Below, one piece after another: positions 55,134 to 63,849 of a stretch of DNA of 64,000 nucleotides. The DNA is from Chitinophaga pinensis. Its GTDB lineage: Bacteria; Bacteroidota; Bacteroidia; Chitinophagales; CAMDFR01. The stretch is from positions 18,731 through 82,730 of the forward strand of contig CAMART010000011.1 in assembly GCA_945860705.1 (NCBI GenBank). Direction: 5' to 3'. The notes under the pieces were generated by a model, which was given only the letters and a program-made list of their open reading frames with translations, did no database searches and was not told where the DNA came from. Made by a program: the position numbers and the translations under genes. How positions within the stretch are numbered: position 1 is the stretch's first letter; each line of letters starts with the position of its first letter.

Positions 55134-56567
55134 ATGAAAGTAACATACGAATCCGTTTGGAACAATTGCCTCAAAATAATTAAAGACAATGTAAGCCTTC
55201 AAAGTTTCAAAACATGGTTCGAACCAATTTTACCTGTAGAGTTAAAAGAAAATGTTTTGACTATTCAAGTACCTAGTCAATTTTTTTATGAGTGGATCGA
55301 AGAACATTATGTTTCACTATTAAGAAAAACTATAAAAAGAGAATTAGGAACTGAAGCAAGACTAGAGTACAGAGTAGTAGTAGAAAATAGCAATAAAAAA
55401 AATGGACCTTCTACTATCAACGTACCAAACTATAATACAGGTAATAGTAAGAACCAAGAAGCTAGCATGCCTCTAAGTTTAACTAAGAACATTCAAAATC
55501 CATTTATCATTCCTGGATTGAAAAAAGTAAATATAGATTCACAACTGAATCCTATTTATAATTTTGATTCTTTTGTAGAAGGAGATTGCAATCGTTTGGG
55601 AAGAAGCGCAGGTTTTGCTGTAGCACAAAAACCAGGAGGTACTGCTTTTAATCCACTAGTAGTATATGGTGGTGTAGGTTTAGGAAAAACTCACTTAGCT
55701 CAAGCTATAGGAAATGAAGTGAAAAATAAATTTCCAAATAAGACAGTACTATATGTATCGTCTGAAAAATTTACGAATCAGTTTATAGATTCACTTAAAA
55801 ATAATGCAGTAAATGATTTTGTACATTTCTACCAATTGATAGATGTACTTATCGTAGATGATATTCAGTTTTTTGCAAACAAAGACAAAACACAAGATAT
55901 TTTCTTCCATATATTTAATCACCTTCACCAAAGTGGTAAGCAACTAATTCTTACAAGTGATAGACCACCACGTGACTTAGAAGGAATGGAAGAAAGATTG
56001 CTTTCTAGATTTAAATGGGGCTTGAGTGCAGATCTTCAAGTGCCAGATTTTGAGACTAGAATAGCTATACTTGAGAAAAAAATGTATGCAGATGGTATAG
56101 AACTACCAAGAGATGTAATCGAATTTGTAGCATACAATATCAATACAAATATCAGAGAGCTTGAAGGAGCATTGATTTCATTGCTTGCACAATCTTCTTT
56201 GAACAAAAAAGATATAGACTTAGAACTAGCAAAGAAAATAATCAAAAACTTTGTGAAATCTATTTCGAGAGAAGTATCAATAGACTATATACAAAAAGTA
56301 GTATGCGAGTACTTCAGTATACAAAATGATAAGCTAAAAGAAAAAACTAGAAAAAGAGCAGTGGTTCAGGCAAGACAATTGTCTATGTTCTTAGCTAAAA
56401 TGTATACTAAGAATTCTTTGAAAGTGATAGGAAAATATTTTGGAGGAAGAGATCACTCTACGGTGATTCACTCTTGCCAAGCAGTACAAAACTTGATAGA
56501 TACGGATGATGCATTTAAAGAAAACGTATCTGATATTCAGAAAAAGATACAAATGAGTATCGGTTAA
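55134..56567 (+). CDS. dnaA: Chromosomal replication initiator DnaA
   Basis: DnaA is the AAA+ ATPase that opens oriC; it has 477 residues. Domain I (WNNCLKIIKDNVSLQSFKTW) and a variable linker are followed by the AAA+ domain III with Walker A GGVGLGKTHLAQAIG near residue 180. Walker B (VLIVDDIQFF) and sensor/arginine finger RLLSRFKWGL are also present. The C-terminal domain IV has the DNA-binding signature GRDHSTVIHSCQAV. It is followed by tRNA-Ser and tRNA-Pro. The upstream gap of 176 bases is extremely AT-rich and carries a small dyad. Confidence 0.98.
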   Translation: MKVTYESVWNNCLKIIKDNVSLQSFKTWFEPILPVELKENVLTIQVPSQFFYEWIEEHYVSLLRKTIKRELGTEARLEYRVVVENSNKKNGPSTINVPNYNTGNSKNQEASMPLSLTKNIQNPFIIPGLKKVNIDSQLNPIYNFDSFVEGDCNRLGRSAGFAVAQKPGGTAFNPLVVYGGVGLGKTHLAQAIGNEVKNKFPNKTVLYVSSEKFTNQFIDSLKNNAVNDFVHFYQLIDVLIVDDIQFFANKDKTQDIFFHIFNHLHQSGKQLILTSDRPPRDLEGMEERLLSRFKWGLSADLQVPDFETRIAILEKKMYADGIELPRDVIEFVAYNINTNIRELEGALISLLAQSSLNKKDIDLELAKKIIKNFVKSISREVSIDYIQKVVCEYFSIQNDKLKEKTRKRAVVQARQLSMFLAKMYTKNSLKVIGKYFGGRDHSTVIHSCQAVQNLIDTDDAFKENVSDIQKKIQMSIG

Positions 56568-56597
56568 GAATATATTTTGTACTAACAAAAATATTTC

Positions 56598-56627
56598 TTT
56601 GAAATAAAAATAAAATCAGTATTTTTG
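56598..56627 (+). promoter_or_regulatory. Promoter of the tRNA-Ser/tRNA-Pro unit
   Basis: TTTG (56598-56601), 18 bases and TATTTTTG (56620-56627) match the consensus, and the first tRNA begins 25 bases later. Confidence 0.7.
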
Positions 56628-56651
56628 CAGTCCTTTTTTAAATAAAAGAAA

Positions 56652-56738
56652 GGTGAGGTGACTGAGAGGCCGAAAGTAGCAGTTTGCTAAACTGCCGTAC
56701 GGGTAACTGTACCGAGGGTTCGAATCCCTCCCTCACCG
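56652..56738 (+). tRNA. tRNA-Ser (anticodon GCT)
   Basis: The acceptor GGTGAGG/CCTCACC, anticodon stem GCAGTTT...AAACTGC with GCT, a long variable arm (GTACGGGTAACTGTAC) and T arm GAGGGTTCGAATCCCTC are readable. Discriminator G. CCA is not encoded. Confidence 0.96.
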
Positions 56739-56785
56739 CACAAAATTTTGAAGAGAGTATCATCAAAATATCAAAAAAAATAGTT

Positions 56786-56859
56786 CGGGGTGTAGCGCAG
56801 CTGGTTAGCGTACCTGGTTTGGGACCAGGGGGTCGCAGGTTCGAATCCTGCTACCCCGA
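56786..56859 (+). tRNA. tRNA-Pro (anticodon TGG)
   Basis: The acceptor CGGGGTG/TACCCCG, anticodon stem CCTGG/CCAGG with loop TTTGGGA and T arm GCAGGTTCGAATCCTGC are readable. CCA is not encoded. A terminator follows. Confidence 0.97.
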
Positions 56860-56871
56860 CATAGTAAAGAG

Positions 56872-56896
56872 AAGCCTCCATTTTGGAGGCTTTTTT
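56872..56896 (+). terminator. Intrinsic terminator of the tRNA-Ser/Pro unit
   Basis: AAGCCTCCA and TGGAGGCTT pair around TTT, followed by a T-run. Confidence 0.92.
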
Positions 56897-56938
56897 ATTT
56901 ATATATTTTTCACAATATATTTTTTATAAAATCATACT

Positions 56939-57023
56939 GTCGCTCGGCTCTGACGAGTGACTACTATTGTTTTGCTTCTAGCAAAAAACAAATGATAATA
57001 TTTCGATGCGTGAGACACGCATC
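56939..57023. repeat. Cluster of three small hairpins
   Basis: Three stem-loops follow each other: GTCGCTCG/CGAGTGAC (one G-T), TTTTGCT/AGCAAAA and GATGCGTG/CACGCATC. None has a terminator T-run, although the second is bounded by A/T tracts. They fill the gap between the tRNA terminator and the stop of the next gene. Confidence 0.5.
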
Positions 57024-57041
57024 AAGATTTTAATTCAAAAA

Positions 57042-57611
57042 CTATTCAATCTGAAGTTTTGTATTCAATATTAAATAATGATAATTATTATTACAACTAT
57101 TATTTTCTAATTTACAGCCTATAAAAGTAAAAATTATAATATCTCCTTTTTCAAAATATGCTTTAAAAAATTCTGACTTATAAGGATTAGAATTATTAAT
57201 CACTATTCTATTTGTTTTTCTATTTCTAATTCTATAGAATTCTAATGTTATTATATCAAACTCTTTATTTTCAATAATAATCTTAATTTTAAAATCATTG
57301 TCATTATTATAATCTTTTAGTTCATCAGATATATAAAAATGATTTATTAATTCTGAACTATATATAGATGATGTTTCAAGACTTATTGGATCTAATATCT
57401 CACTTTGCAGTTCTAAATAATATTTAGGTATTTTATATTTTTTATGAATCGTAGATGAACTAATAAATTTTAATTCACTTTTTTTATCATTTATTAGTGC
57501 AATTGTATCTTTATTAAAAATAATAAATGATTTATTCTGATTAGTATTTACCTTTTGACCATTAATCATATAAAGTTGAAACAATAAAATAATAAATATA
57601 TAATTCTTCAT
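57042..57611 (-). CDS. Unknown secreted protein
   Basis: This gene is not recognised. The 189-residue protein has a signal peptide (MKNYIFIILLFQLYMINGQK) and is extremely rich in Asn, Lys and Ile, reflecting very AT-rich DNA even for this genome. No domain or sorting signal is seen. Two cysteines near the C-terminus (CKLENNSC) may form a disulfide. It lies 20 bases after tilS on the same strand but has a different composition, so it may be a recent acquisition or a fast-evolving gene. Confidence 0.6.
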   Translation of the reverse strand: MKNYIFIILLFQLYMINGQKVNTNQNKSFIIFNKDTIALINDKKSELKFISSSTIHKKYKIPKYYLELQSEILDPISLETSSIYSSELINHFYISDELKDYNNDNDFKIKIIIENKEFDIITLEFYRIRNRKTNRIVINNSNPYKSEFFKAYFEKGDIIIFTFIGCKLENNSCNNNYHYLILNTKLQIE

Positions 57612-57631
57612 GATTTTTGTTTTATAGAATC

Positions 57632-58975
57632 TTACTTTAGCTCCACTCTCAAAAACGTTTTAGTATCTTCTTTTATTTTATATCTTTCGTCTATGCCTAT
57701 TCCTTCTACAAAAAATAAATTATCTGCAGAAAAGAAAAATAACAATTCAGATTTTTTATGCTTAGGTATTTTTTTACTGATGAAAATATCACTCACTTTT
57801 TTCTTTTTCATTTTCATACCAAGCGGATACATATAATCGCCTTCATTCCAATTGCGGATAGTCAGTGGCAGTTTTATATTACTTGCATCTATCATTATAT
57901 CCTTATTGTTTTTATCAAAAGTTGTAGGTGCAGCATCTGAATAGCTTATTGTTATTTTCTTATTGCCTACGTTACAAGTAAAAGGGATTGTTTCAATTTG
58001 CAAAAAAGTATTTTTACTTCCTTCTTGTAAGTGCACATAAATATATTTTCTATCAACTACCAATCTATATTTTTCTGCTATAAATTCTTTGCCGGATGCA
58101 TCATTTCTTACATGCGAATAGATAGTAGTTAATTGCTCGCTATTAAATCCATACGGCGACAACCATTCGTACAAAAGATTGATACCGTGCGTATCATTTG
58201 CAAAAGATTTGGATGGTGCTTTATAACTATACTCCCCATCACGCACTACTATTTTTTTCAATCTTCGCTGTATATATGATTGATATATTTGTTCTACGCC
58301 AGCTAAGTAATTACTAGTATTAAAAACTGCATGATGAAATTTTGGATTGATTTCTTGCAGAGTAGGCACTACATGATGTCTTATTTTATTGCGTTCATAA
58401 TTGTCGCTTGCATTGCTACTATCTTCTCTATACGATACATCTAGTATTCCTGCTAAGTATTCAATATTACTTTTGTCTATACATAAAAATGGACGAACGA
58501 TAGTATTGTTTTTTGGCAACATACCTCTAAGACCTGCTATGCCAGAGCCTTTTGTGAGGTGTTGGAGTATGGTTTCGCTTTGATCGTTGGCATGATGTGC
58601 TATAGCTACGTATTTACATTTTTCTTCTTTACAAAGTTTTTCAAACCAATCATATCTCAACTCACGAGCTATCATCTGTATGCTCCCTTTATTTTCTTGA
58701 GCATAAGTTGCCGTATCTATTTTTTTTACATGAAATTTTATTCCCAATTTTTTGCAAGTATTTACCACCAATGCTTCATCTGCATCAGACTCCTCTCCTC
58801 TTAGTTGAAAATTGACGTGCGCTACTTCTATTGTATATTTTAGATGATGTAAAACTGCAAGTAACACCATCGAGTCCATACCTCCAGATACGCCTATTAG
58901 TATTTTATCAGTAGTCAAAAATAATTTTTTGTCACTGATATACTTTTTTATTTGATGTAGTGTATTATTCGTCAT
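57632..58975 (-). CDS. tilS: tRNA(Ile)-lysidine synthase
   Basis: TilS modifies the wobble C of the CAU anticodon of tRNA-Ile to lysidine so that it reads AUA. The 447-residue protein has the PP-loop ATP motif IGVSGGMDSMVLLAVL near residue 27. HVNFQLRGEESDADEALV, KYVAIAHHANDQSETILQHL, SGIAGLRGMLPKNN and REDSSNASDNYERNKIRHHV are family signatures. The C-terminal tRNA-binding domain contains RNWNEGDYMYPLGM. It overlaps the upstream TPR gene by 11 bases. Confidence 0.97.
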   Translation of the reverse strand: MTNNTLHQIKKYISDKKLFLTTDKILIGVSGGMDSMVLLAVLHHLKYTIEVAHVNFQLRGEESDADEALVVNTCKKLGIKFHVKKIDTATYAQENKGSIQMIARELRYDWFEKLCKEEKCKYVAIAHHANDQSETILQHLTKGSGIAGLRGMLPKNNTIVRPFLCIDKSNIEYLAGILDVSYREDSSNASDNYERNKIRHHVVPTLQEINPKFHHAVFNTSNYLAGVEQIYQSYIQRRLKKIVVRDGEYSYKAPSKSFANDTHGINLLYEWLSPYGFNSEQLTTIYSHVRNDASGKEFIAEKYRLVVDRKYIYVHLQEGSKNTFLQIETIPFTCNVGNKKITISYSDAAPTTFDKNNKDIMIDASNIKLPLTIRNWNEGDYMYPLGMKMKKKKVSDIFISKKIPKHKKSELLFFFSADNLFFVEGIGIDERYKIKEDTKTFLRVELK

Positions 58976-59285
58976 CTTCTATACATTCGTTATACAATCC
59001 GGTGAGTTCTGCAAGTGCATGAGTATCTTTTTGAGCTTTACAAACCTCTTGTCCTTTTTTTATTATTTCTCTAAATCTAGTAATTTCTTGCATTTGGAAA
59101 AGCAATTTTGCAAAATGATAATAAAAGCCTGTATTATTTTCATAATCTTTTTCAAGAATTTGATAATAGTTGAGTGCATTTTGAGTATCGCCTATTTGCT
59201 CATATTCCTTTGCTAGAGCGAAAAGCACAAATTCTGTTTGCTTTTCGTCATTCATTTTCAGTAGTTTTTCTAGTCTTTGATTCAT
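58965..59285 (-). CDS. Small TPR protein
   Basis: This 106-residue protein starts at ATG 59285 (MNQRLEKLLKMNDEKQTEFV); an upstream in-frame start would run through the etfB promoter region. It has TPR-type helices (FALAKEYEQIGDTQNALNYY; YHFAKLLFQMQEITRFREII) and an acidic tail. It overlaps tilS by 11 bases, so they are coupled. Small TPR proteins of this form are common in Bacteroidota; the partner is unknown. Confidence 0.75.
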   Translation of the reverse strand: MNQRLEKLLKMNDEKQTEFVLFALAKEYEQIGDTQNALNYYQILEKDYENNTGFYYHFAKLLFQMQEITRFREIIKKGQEVCKAQKDTHALAELTGLYNECIEDDE

Positions 59286-59317
59286 CAAACAAACGTTTGG
59301 TAAAATTGTTAGTATTC

Positions 59318-59348
59318 TTTGAGTAAGGTGCAAAATACGCTAATTTTG
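59318..59348 (+). promoter_or_regulatory. Promoter of etfBA
   Basis: TTTG (59318-59321), a 19-base spacer and TAATTTTG (59341-59348) are a close consensus match 48 bases before the etfB ATG. Confidence 0.8.
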
Positions 59349-59395
59349 CAACTCATTTTAAGAAATCAATTTTACTAAAAATAAATCATATAAAA

Positions 59396-60133
59396 ATGAA
59401 AATATTAGTTCCTATAAGTAAAGTACCAGATACTACTTCAAAAATTGCCTTTACAGATGGCAATACAAAATTTGCAACAGACAATGTTACTTTCATACTA
59501 AATCCAACTGATGAGTGGTATGCACTTGTGAGAGCACTAGAGATTGTAGAAAAAGATGGAGGCACTGTGACGGTGATACACCAAGGTGAAGCAGACAGCG
59601 AGCAGTTTATACGTAAAGCATTGGCAGTAGGCGCTCATGATGCAGTGAGAATAGACGCACCTGCAACAGATGGATACAATGTAGCATTGAATATATATGA
59701 ATATGCAAAGGATAAAGGATTTGACCTTATCATCACCGGTAAAGAAACTATAGATTACAACGGGTTTCAAATAGGTGGAATGATAGCAGAATTGATGAAT
59801 GTACCTTTTGTAACGCTAGCATCTAGCCTAGAAATATCTGGTGGAAAAGCTACTGTAGGTAGAGATATAGAAGGAGGAAAAGAAATAGTAGAAGTGCCTA
59901 CACCATGTGTGATAAGTGCTCAAAAAGGTATGGCAGAACAAAGAATACCAAACATGAAAGGTATCATGAGTGCAAGAACAAAACCTCTAGTGGTAGTACC
60001 TGCAGTAGCAGAAAGCTTTACAAATGTAAAAGTATATGATATGCCAGCACCAAAAACTGCTTGCAAAATGATAGATCCAGAAAACATGGATGAATTGGTA
60101 AACTTACTTCACGTAGAAGCAAAAGTTATTTAA
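59396..60133 (+). CDS. etfB: Electron transfer flavoprotein subunit beta
   Basis: The ETF beta subunit (245 residues) accepts electrons from acyl-CoA dehydrogenases together with EtfA and holds AMP. Visible are MKILVPISKVPDT, NPTDEWYALVRALEI, LIITGKETIDYNGFQIGGMI and the C-terminal segment PNMKGIMSARTKPLVVVPA. It is followed by etfA after 24 bases and headed by a clear promoter. Confidence 0.96.
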   Translation: MKILVPISKVPDTTSKIAFTDGNTKFATDNVTFILNPTDEWYALVRALEIVEKDGGTVTVIHQGEADSEQFIRKALAVGAHDAVRIDAPATDGYNVALNIYEYAKDKGFDLIITGKETIDYNGFQIGGMIAELMNVPFVTLASSLEISGGKATVGRDIEGGKEIVEVPTPCVISAQKGMAEQRIPNMKGIMSARTKPLVVVPAVAESFTNVKVYDMPAPKTACKMIDPENMDELVNLLHVEAKVI

Positions 60134-60157
60134 TAAACATATCTAAAAATAATAATC

Positions 60158-61129
60158 ATGTCAGTAATAGCATATATAGAAAGTAACGACAATAAAATAA
60201 AAAAATCATCTCTTGAAGCAGCATATTATGCTTCAGAAACAGCTAAAATCATGGAAACAGAGGCTATAGCAGTAGCTCTAGGTACACATGATGCTAGTGA
60301 ATTGGCTAATCTTGGTCAACTAGGTATCACTAAAGTACTACACGATAGCAATCCTAAATTTGATACATTTGATAGTGGTGCTATCACTAAAGCAATAGCG
60401 AGTATAGCTAGCAATAGCGATGTAGTGGTGATTTCTTACAATCAAAATGGTAAAGCAATAGCACCTAGAGTATCTGTAAGAATGAAAGCAGGCTTGATAC
60501 CAGGTGCAAGCGCATTGCCGAGTTTAGAAGGTGGTTTTAATGTAAGCAAAAATGTATTTAGTGGAAAAGCAATAGCACACTACCAAGTAAATACTGCTAA
60601 AAAAATAATAGCATTGACACCAAACACCTTGCAACTAATAAAAGGTGAAGGAACTGCTACTATCGAAAGCGTATCTAGCGGCGTGAGTGATGCAGATTTT
60701 ACAACAGTGATAAAAGGTATAGAAAAAACATCTGGCACAGTATCATTGACAGAAGCAGAACTAGTAGTAAGTGCTGGTAGAGGCTTAAAAGGACCAGAAA
60801 ACTGGGGAATGATAGAAGAGCTAGCAAAAGATATGGGAGCTGCTACAGCATGTTCTAGAGCAGTATCTGACGTACATTGGAGACCTCACCATGAACACGT
60901 AGGCCAAACAGGCTTTACTGTTCGTCCGAACTTATATATAGCTGTAGGTATTTCTGGAGCTATACAGCACCTTGCTGGGGTAAATGGCAGTAAAAAAATA
61001 GTAGTCATCAATACTGATTCTGAAGCACCTTTCTTTAAAGCTGCAGACTATGGTGTAGTAGGTGATGCCTTTGTGGTAGTGCCAAAATTGATTGAAGCAT
61101 ACAAAAAATTTAAAGCAAATTCATATTAA
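60158..61129 (+). CDS. etfA: Electron transfer flavoprotein subunit alpha
   Basis: The FAD-binding alpha subunit of ETF has 323 residues. The N-terminal domain is variable. The C-terminal FAD domain shows LVVSAGRGLKGPENWGMIEE, GAATACSRAVSDVHWRPHHE, VGQTGFTVRPNLYIAVGISG, AIQHLAGVNGSKKIVVINTD and APFFKAADYGVVGDAFVVVP, all diagnostic. With EtfB it passes electrons from acyl-CoA oxidation to the quinone pool. A terminator follows. Confidence 0.97.
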   Translation: MSVIAYIESNDNKIKKSSLEAAYYASETAKIMETEAIAVALGTHDASELANLGQLGITKVLHDSNPKFDTFDSGAITKAIASIASNSDVVVISYNQNGKAIAPRVSVRMKAGLIPGASALPSLEGGFNVSKNVFSGKAIAHYQVNTAKKIIALTPNTLQLIKGEGTATIESVSSGVSDADFTTVIKGIEKTSGTVSLTEAELVVSAGRGLKGPENWGMIEELAKDMGAATACSRAVSDVHWRPHHEHVGQTGFTVRPNLYIAVGISGAIQHLAGVNGSKKIVVINTDSEAPFFKAADYGVVGDAFVVVPKLIEAYKKFKANSY

Positions 61130-61175
61130 TTGTAAAAATTAATTGCGTTTTTATAAAATTGTACTACATTTATAC

Positions 61176-61207
61176 AGAGATATCTAAAGATTAGGTATCT
61201 CTTTTTT
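61176..61207 (+). terminator. Intrinsic terminator of etfBA
   Basis: AGAGATATCT and AGGTATCTCT pair (one G-U) around a 7-base loop, followed by a T-run. Confidence 0.85.
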
Positions 61208-61241
61208 ATGGAGGATTTATTCCTCTAATTTTTAGATTTAT

Positions 61242-61847
61242 ATGAATAAAATAGAATTAGAAATTATTACTCTTTCGCATAGCGTTACTCAGTCGCATTC
61301 ATTTGCTGTGATACTGGGCGAAAAAAATGGAAATAGAAGAATCCCTATAGTGATAGGAAATGCTGAGGCACAAGCTATAGCTATCTCACTAGAGAACATA
61401 GTACCTACTCGTCCTCTCACACATGACTTGATGCGTGATATGTTGTTTTCATTTGAAATAAATATAGAAGAAATCATCATTCATAATTTGGTAGATGGTA
61501 TATTCTACTCAACCATCATCTGCAAACACAATGGGGAGACTTATGAATTTGACTCTCGTACTTCTGATGCAGTAGCACTTTCTACAAGATTTAAATGCCC
61601 TATATACACCTACGAAACTATTCTGGAGCAGGCTGGAGTGTCTATAGAACTGAGTCCAGAAGAAGAAGAAAAGATAGATACCGAGATACAAAATGCACCT
61701 GCAAAAATAATTGCAAATAGAGAAGATGACTATAGCAAATATACCATAGCTGAGCTCGATAAAATCCTTGCCAAATCTATAGAAGCCGAAGAATATGAAA
61801 AAGCTGCCGCTATTCAAAAAGAGCTGGATAGTAGGAATAAGAAATAG
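61242..61847 (+). CDS. Bifunctional nuclease (DUF151) domain protein with UVR motif
   Basis: This 201-residue protein has an N-terminal BFN/DUF151 domain (residues 1 to about 130; VILGEKNGNRRIPIVIGNAE, TRPLTHDLMRDMLFSF, YEFDSRTSDAVALSTRFKCP). The C-terminal UvrB/UvrC motif (YTIAELDKILAKSIEAEEYE...AAAIQKELDSR) mediates protein contacts. This pairing is common in Bacteroidota. Nuclease activity has been reported for plant members, but the bacterial role is unsettled. An unusual GGAGGA lies about 30 bases upstream, too far to act as a ribosome-binding site. Confidence 0.9.
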   Translation: MNKIELEIITLSHSVTQSHSFAVILGEKNGNRRIPIVIGNAEAQAIAISLENIVPTRPLTHDLMRDMLFSFEINIEEIIIHNLVDGIFYSTIICKHNGETYEFDSRTSDAVALSTRFKCPIYTYETILEQAGVSIELSPEEEEKIDTEIQNAPAKIIANREDDYSKYTIAELDKILAKSIEAEEYEKAAAIQKELDSRNKK

Positions 61848-61893
61848 GGAGTACTAAAATTAATTTCCGCTCCCAACTTTCATTTTTTTGCTT

Positions 61894-61901
61894 TAGTTTT
61901 G
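61894..61901 (+). promoter_or_regulatory. -7 box of guaB
   Basis: TAGTTTTG matches TAnnTTTG and lies 15 bases before the ATG at 61917. Confidence 0.5.
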
Positions 61902-61916
61902 TAAAAAGAAACTCAT

Positions 61917-63383
61917 ATGTCTCTACACAAAAAATTTGCCTACGAAGGACTCACATTTGATGATGTACTTCTTATCCCTGCATATTCTGAAGTACTTCCA
62001 CGCGAAGTAGATATCAAAACAAAACTTACCAGAAATTTAAGCATCAACATTCCACTAGTTTCTTCTGCTATGGATACGGTGACCGAATACAAGTTGGCTA
62101 TAGCATTAGCTCGTGAAGGTGGTATTGGTATTTTGCACAAAAATATGAGTATAGAAAAACAAGCCGAAGAAGTACGTAAAGTAAAACGCGCAGATAGTGG
62201 TATGATACTAGACCCTGTAACACTTGAAGAAACAGCTACTGTAGCTCAAGCTTTACAAATGATGTCGGAATACAAAATTGGCGGAATTCCTATTGTAGAT
62301 AAAAATCATATTTTGGTGGGTATACTTACGAATAGAGATTTGCGTTTTGAAACTAATAAAAAGAAAAAAGTGAGTGAAGTGATGACCAAAGAAAACCTCA
62401 TCACTGCAAAAGATAATATGAGTCTGCAAGCTGCAGAAAAAATATTGCAACAATATAAAATAGAAAAACTTCCTGTAATCAATAAATCTGGTAAATTGGT
62501 AGGATTGATTACCTATAAAGATACATTGAAAGTAAAAGATTTTCCTCAAGGTGTAAAAGATCAATATGGAAGGTTGCTTGTAGGTGCCGCTGTAGGTGTG
62601 ACCGCAGACATCATGCAACGAATAGATGCACTCGTACATGTAGGAGTAGATGTGATATGCATAGATACTGCTCATGGACACTCAAGAGGTGTTTTACAAG
62701 TAGTAAAAGAAGTACGCAAAAATTATAAAAATTTAGAGATAGTAGGTGGTAATGTAGCTACTAAAGAAGGTGCCGAAGCACTGATACAAGCTGGCGTAGA
62801 TGCTGTAAAAGTAGGGGTAGGTCCTGGTTCTATCTGCACTACACGAATAGTAGCTGGTGTGGGAGTACCACAACTTTCTGCTATCATCAATGGCTCAGAT
62901 GCTGTGAAAAAATCTGGTGTAGCTATCATAGCAGATGGAGGAATCAGATATACAGGTGATATAGTAAAGGCTTTAGCGGCAGGTGCAGATACAGTTATGG
63001 CTGGTTCTATTTTTGCTGGTGTGGAAGAAAGTCCTGGCGAAACTATCATTTTTGAAGGTAGAAAATTTAAGAGCTATAGAGGAATGGGTAGCGTAGAAGC
63101 TATGAAAGAAGGCTCAAAAGATAGATATTTTCAAGATGTAGAAGATGATATCAAAAAACTAGTACCAGAAGGAATCGTAGGTAGAGTGCCATTCAAAGGC
63201 ACATTGAGTGAAGTAGTGCATCAATACCTTGGAGGTCTGAAAGCAGGTATGGGATATGTAGGTGCAAAAAATATTGCTACTCTTAAAAAAGCAAGCTTTG
63301 TAAAAATGTCTGCAGCAGGTATCAAAGAAAGCCATCCGCATGATGTCACTATCACTAAAGAAGCTCCTAACTATTCGAGATAA
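61917..63383 (+). CDS. guaB: IMP dehydrogenase
   Basis: GuaB oxidises IMP to XMP, the committed step of GTP synthesis. The 488-residue protein has the opening [21 protein letters not shown] pair of CBS domains spans about residues 95-205 ([40 protein letters not shown]). The catalytic loop [13 protein letters not shown] has the nucleophile C307, and the flap contains [20 protein letters not shown]. Length is normal and both CBS domains are kept. No clear strong terminator follows; a weak hairpin is at 63429-63471. Confidence 0.98.
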   Translation: MSLHKKFAYEGLTFDDVLLIPAYSEVLPREVDIKTKLTRNLSINIPLVSSAMDTVTEYKLAIALAREGGIGILHKNMSIEKQAEEVRKVKRADSGMILDPVTLEETATVAQALQMMSEYKIGGIPIVDKNHILVGILTNRDLRFETNKKKKVSEVMTKENLITAKDNMSLQAAEKILQQYKIEKLPVINKSGKLVGLITYKDTLKVKDFPQGVKDQYGRLLVGAAVGVTADIMQRIDALVHVGVDVICIDTAHGHSRGVLQVVKEVRKNYKNLEIVGGNVATKEGAEALIQAGVDAVKVGVGPGSICTTRIVAGVGVPQLSAIINGSDAVKKSGVAIIADGGIRYTGDIVKALAAGADTVMAGSIFAGVEESPGETIIFEGRKFKSYRGMGSVEAMKEGSKDRYFQDVEDDIKKLVPEGIVGRVPFKGTLSEVVHQYLGGLKAGMGYVGAKNIATLKKASFVKMSAAGIKESHPHDVTITKEAPNYSR

Positions 63384-63680
63384 CATTGAATAGACTAATA
63401 ACAAAAATAATTTTTGATTTTATAATTTAGACTGAAACTATTTTCAAATCTTAATGATAAATAGTTTGTCTATAATAATAATATGGGTATACCTATTAAA
63501 TAATTAGTTGGTATTAATAATTTATATCAAACAAATAACGAATAAATACTAATATTAATAAGTATTTTAATATCTAATAGCATATTTTACCTCAAACAAA
63601 TACATAAATTTGTATTATTTTATATCATATAGGTAACGTATCCTTGTATCGTTAAGTTGTGAAACAAAGATATTAAGCCA

Positions 63681-63696
63681 TCCCGAACGTTCGGGA
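63681..63696. repeat. GC-rich palindrome, intergenic copy
   Basis: TCCCGAACGTTCGGGA is perfect and similar to the in-frame copy at 22627-22642. The preceding bases CCA and the damaged copy 30 bases later (CATCCCGAA) suggest a dispersed repeat family. Confidence 0.65.
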
Positions 63697-63810
63697 CAAA
63701 AAACAAGTCATCCCGAAGGTTCATAACAAAACGATGAAGTGTCTCCTTAATAAAGCCATTGAGAATTCACTTAATACAAAAATAGTAGAAGTTAATAGTA
63801 TTTTTTGGGT

Positions 63811-63844
63811 AAAAAGCTTGATGTTTATTCGCATCAGGCTTTTT
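63811..63844. terminator. Terminator of the LRR gene
   Basis: AAAAAGCTTGATG pairs with CATCAGGCTTTTT (one G-U) around an 8-base loop, 6 bases after the stop codon of the minus-strand LRR gene. T-runs on both strands make it bidirectional. Confidence 0.85.
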
Positions 63845-63849
63845 ATTTT

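Larger units (their letters stand above)
63384..63849. other. 466-base gap with palindromes and a terminator, no gene
   Basis: The first half is AT-rich with a weak hairpin (AAACTATTT/AAATAGTTT, 63429-63471) that could end guaB transcripts. A perfect palindrome TCCCGAACGTTCGGGA lies at 63681-63696, and a damaged half copy (ATCCCGAAGGTTC) follows at 63710-63722. The gap ends with a terminator hairpin at 63811-63844. No open frame above 20 codons looks real. Confidence 0.65.

Noticed and set aside
61208..61216. GGAGGA as a ribosome-binding site before the BFN gene
   Set aside because: It is about 30 bases from the ATG and this lineage shows almost no Shine-Dalgarno use.
62253..62681. Minus-strand frame of 142 codons inside guaB
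   Set aside because: It is rich in Tyr, Phe and His, as expected from antisense reading of guaB, and no promoter is visible.
63735..63785. Small frame MKCLLNKAIENSLNTK before the LRR gene
   Set aside because: It is 16 codons long, with no promoter or conservation signal.
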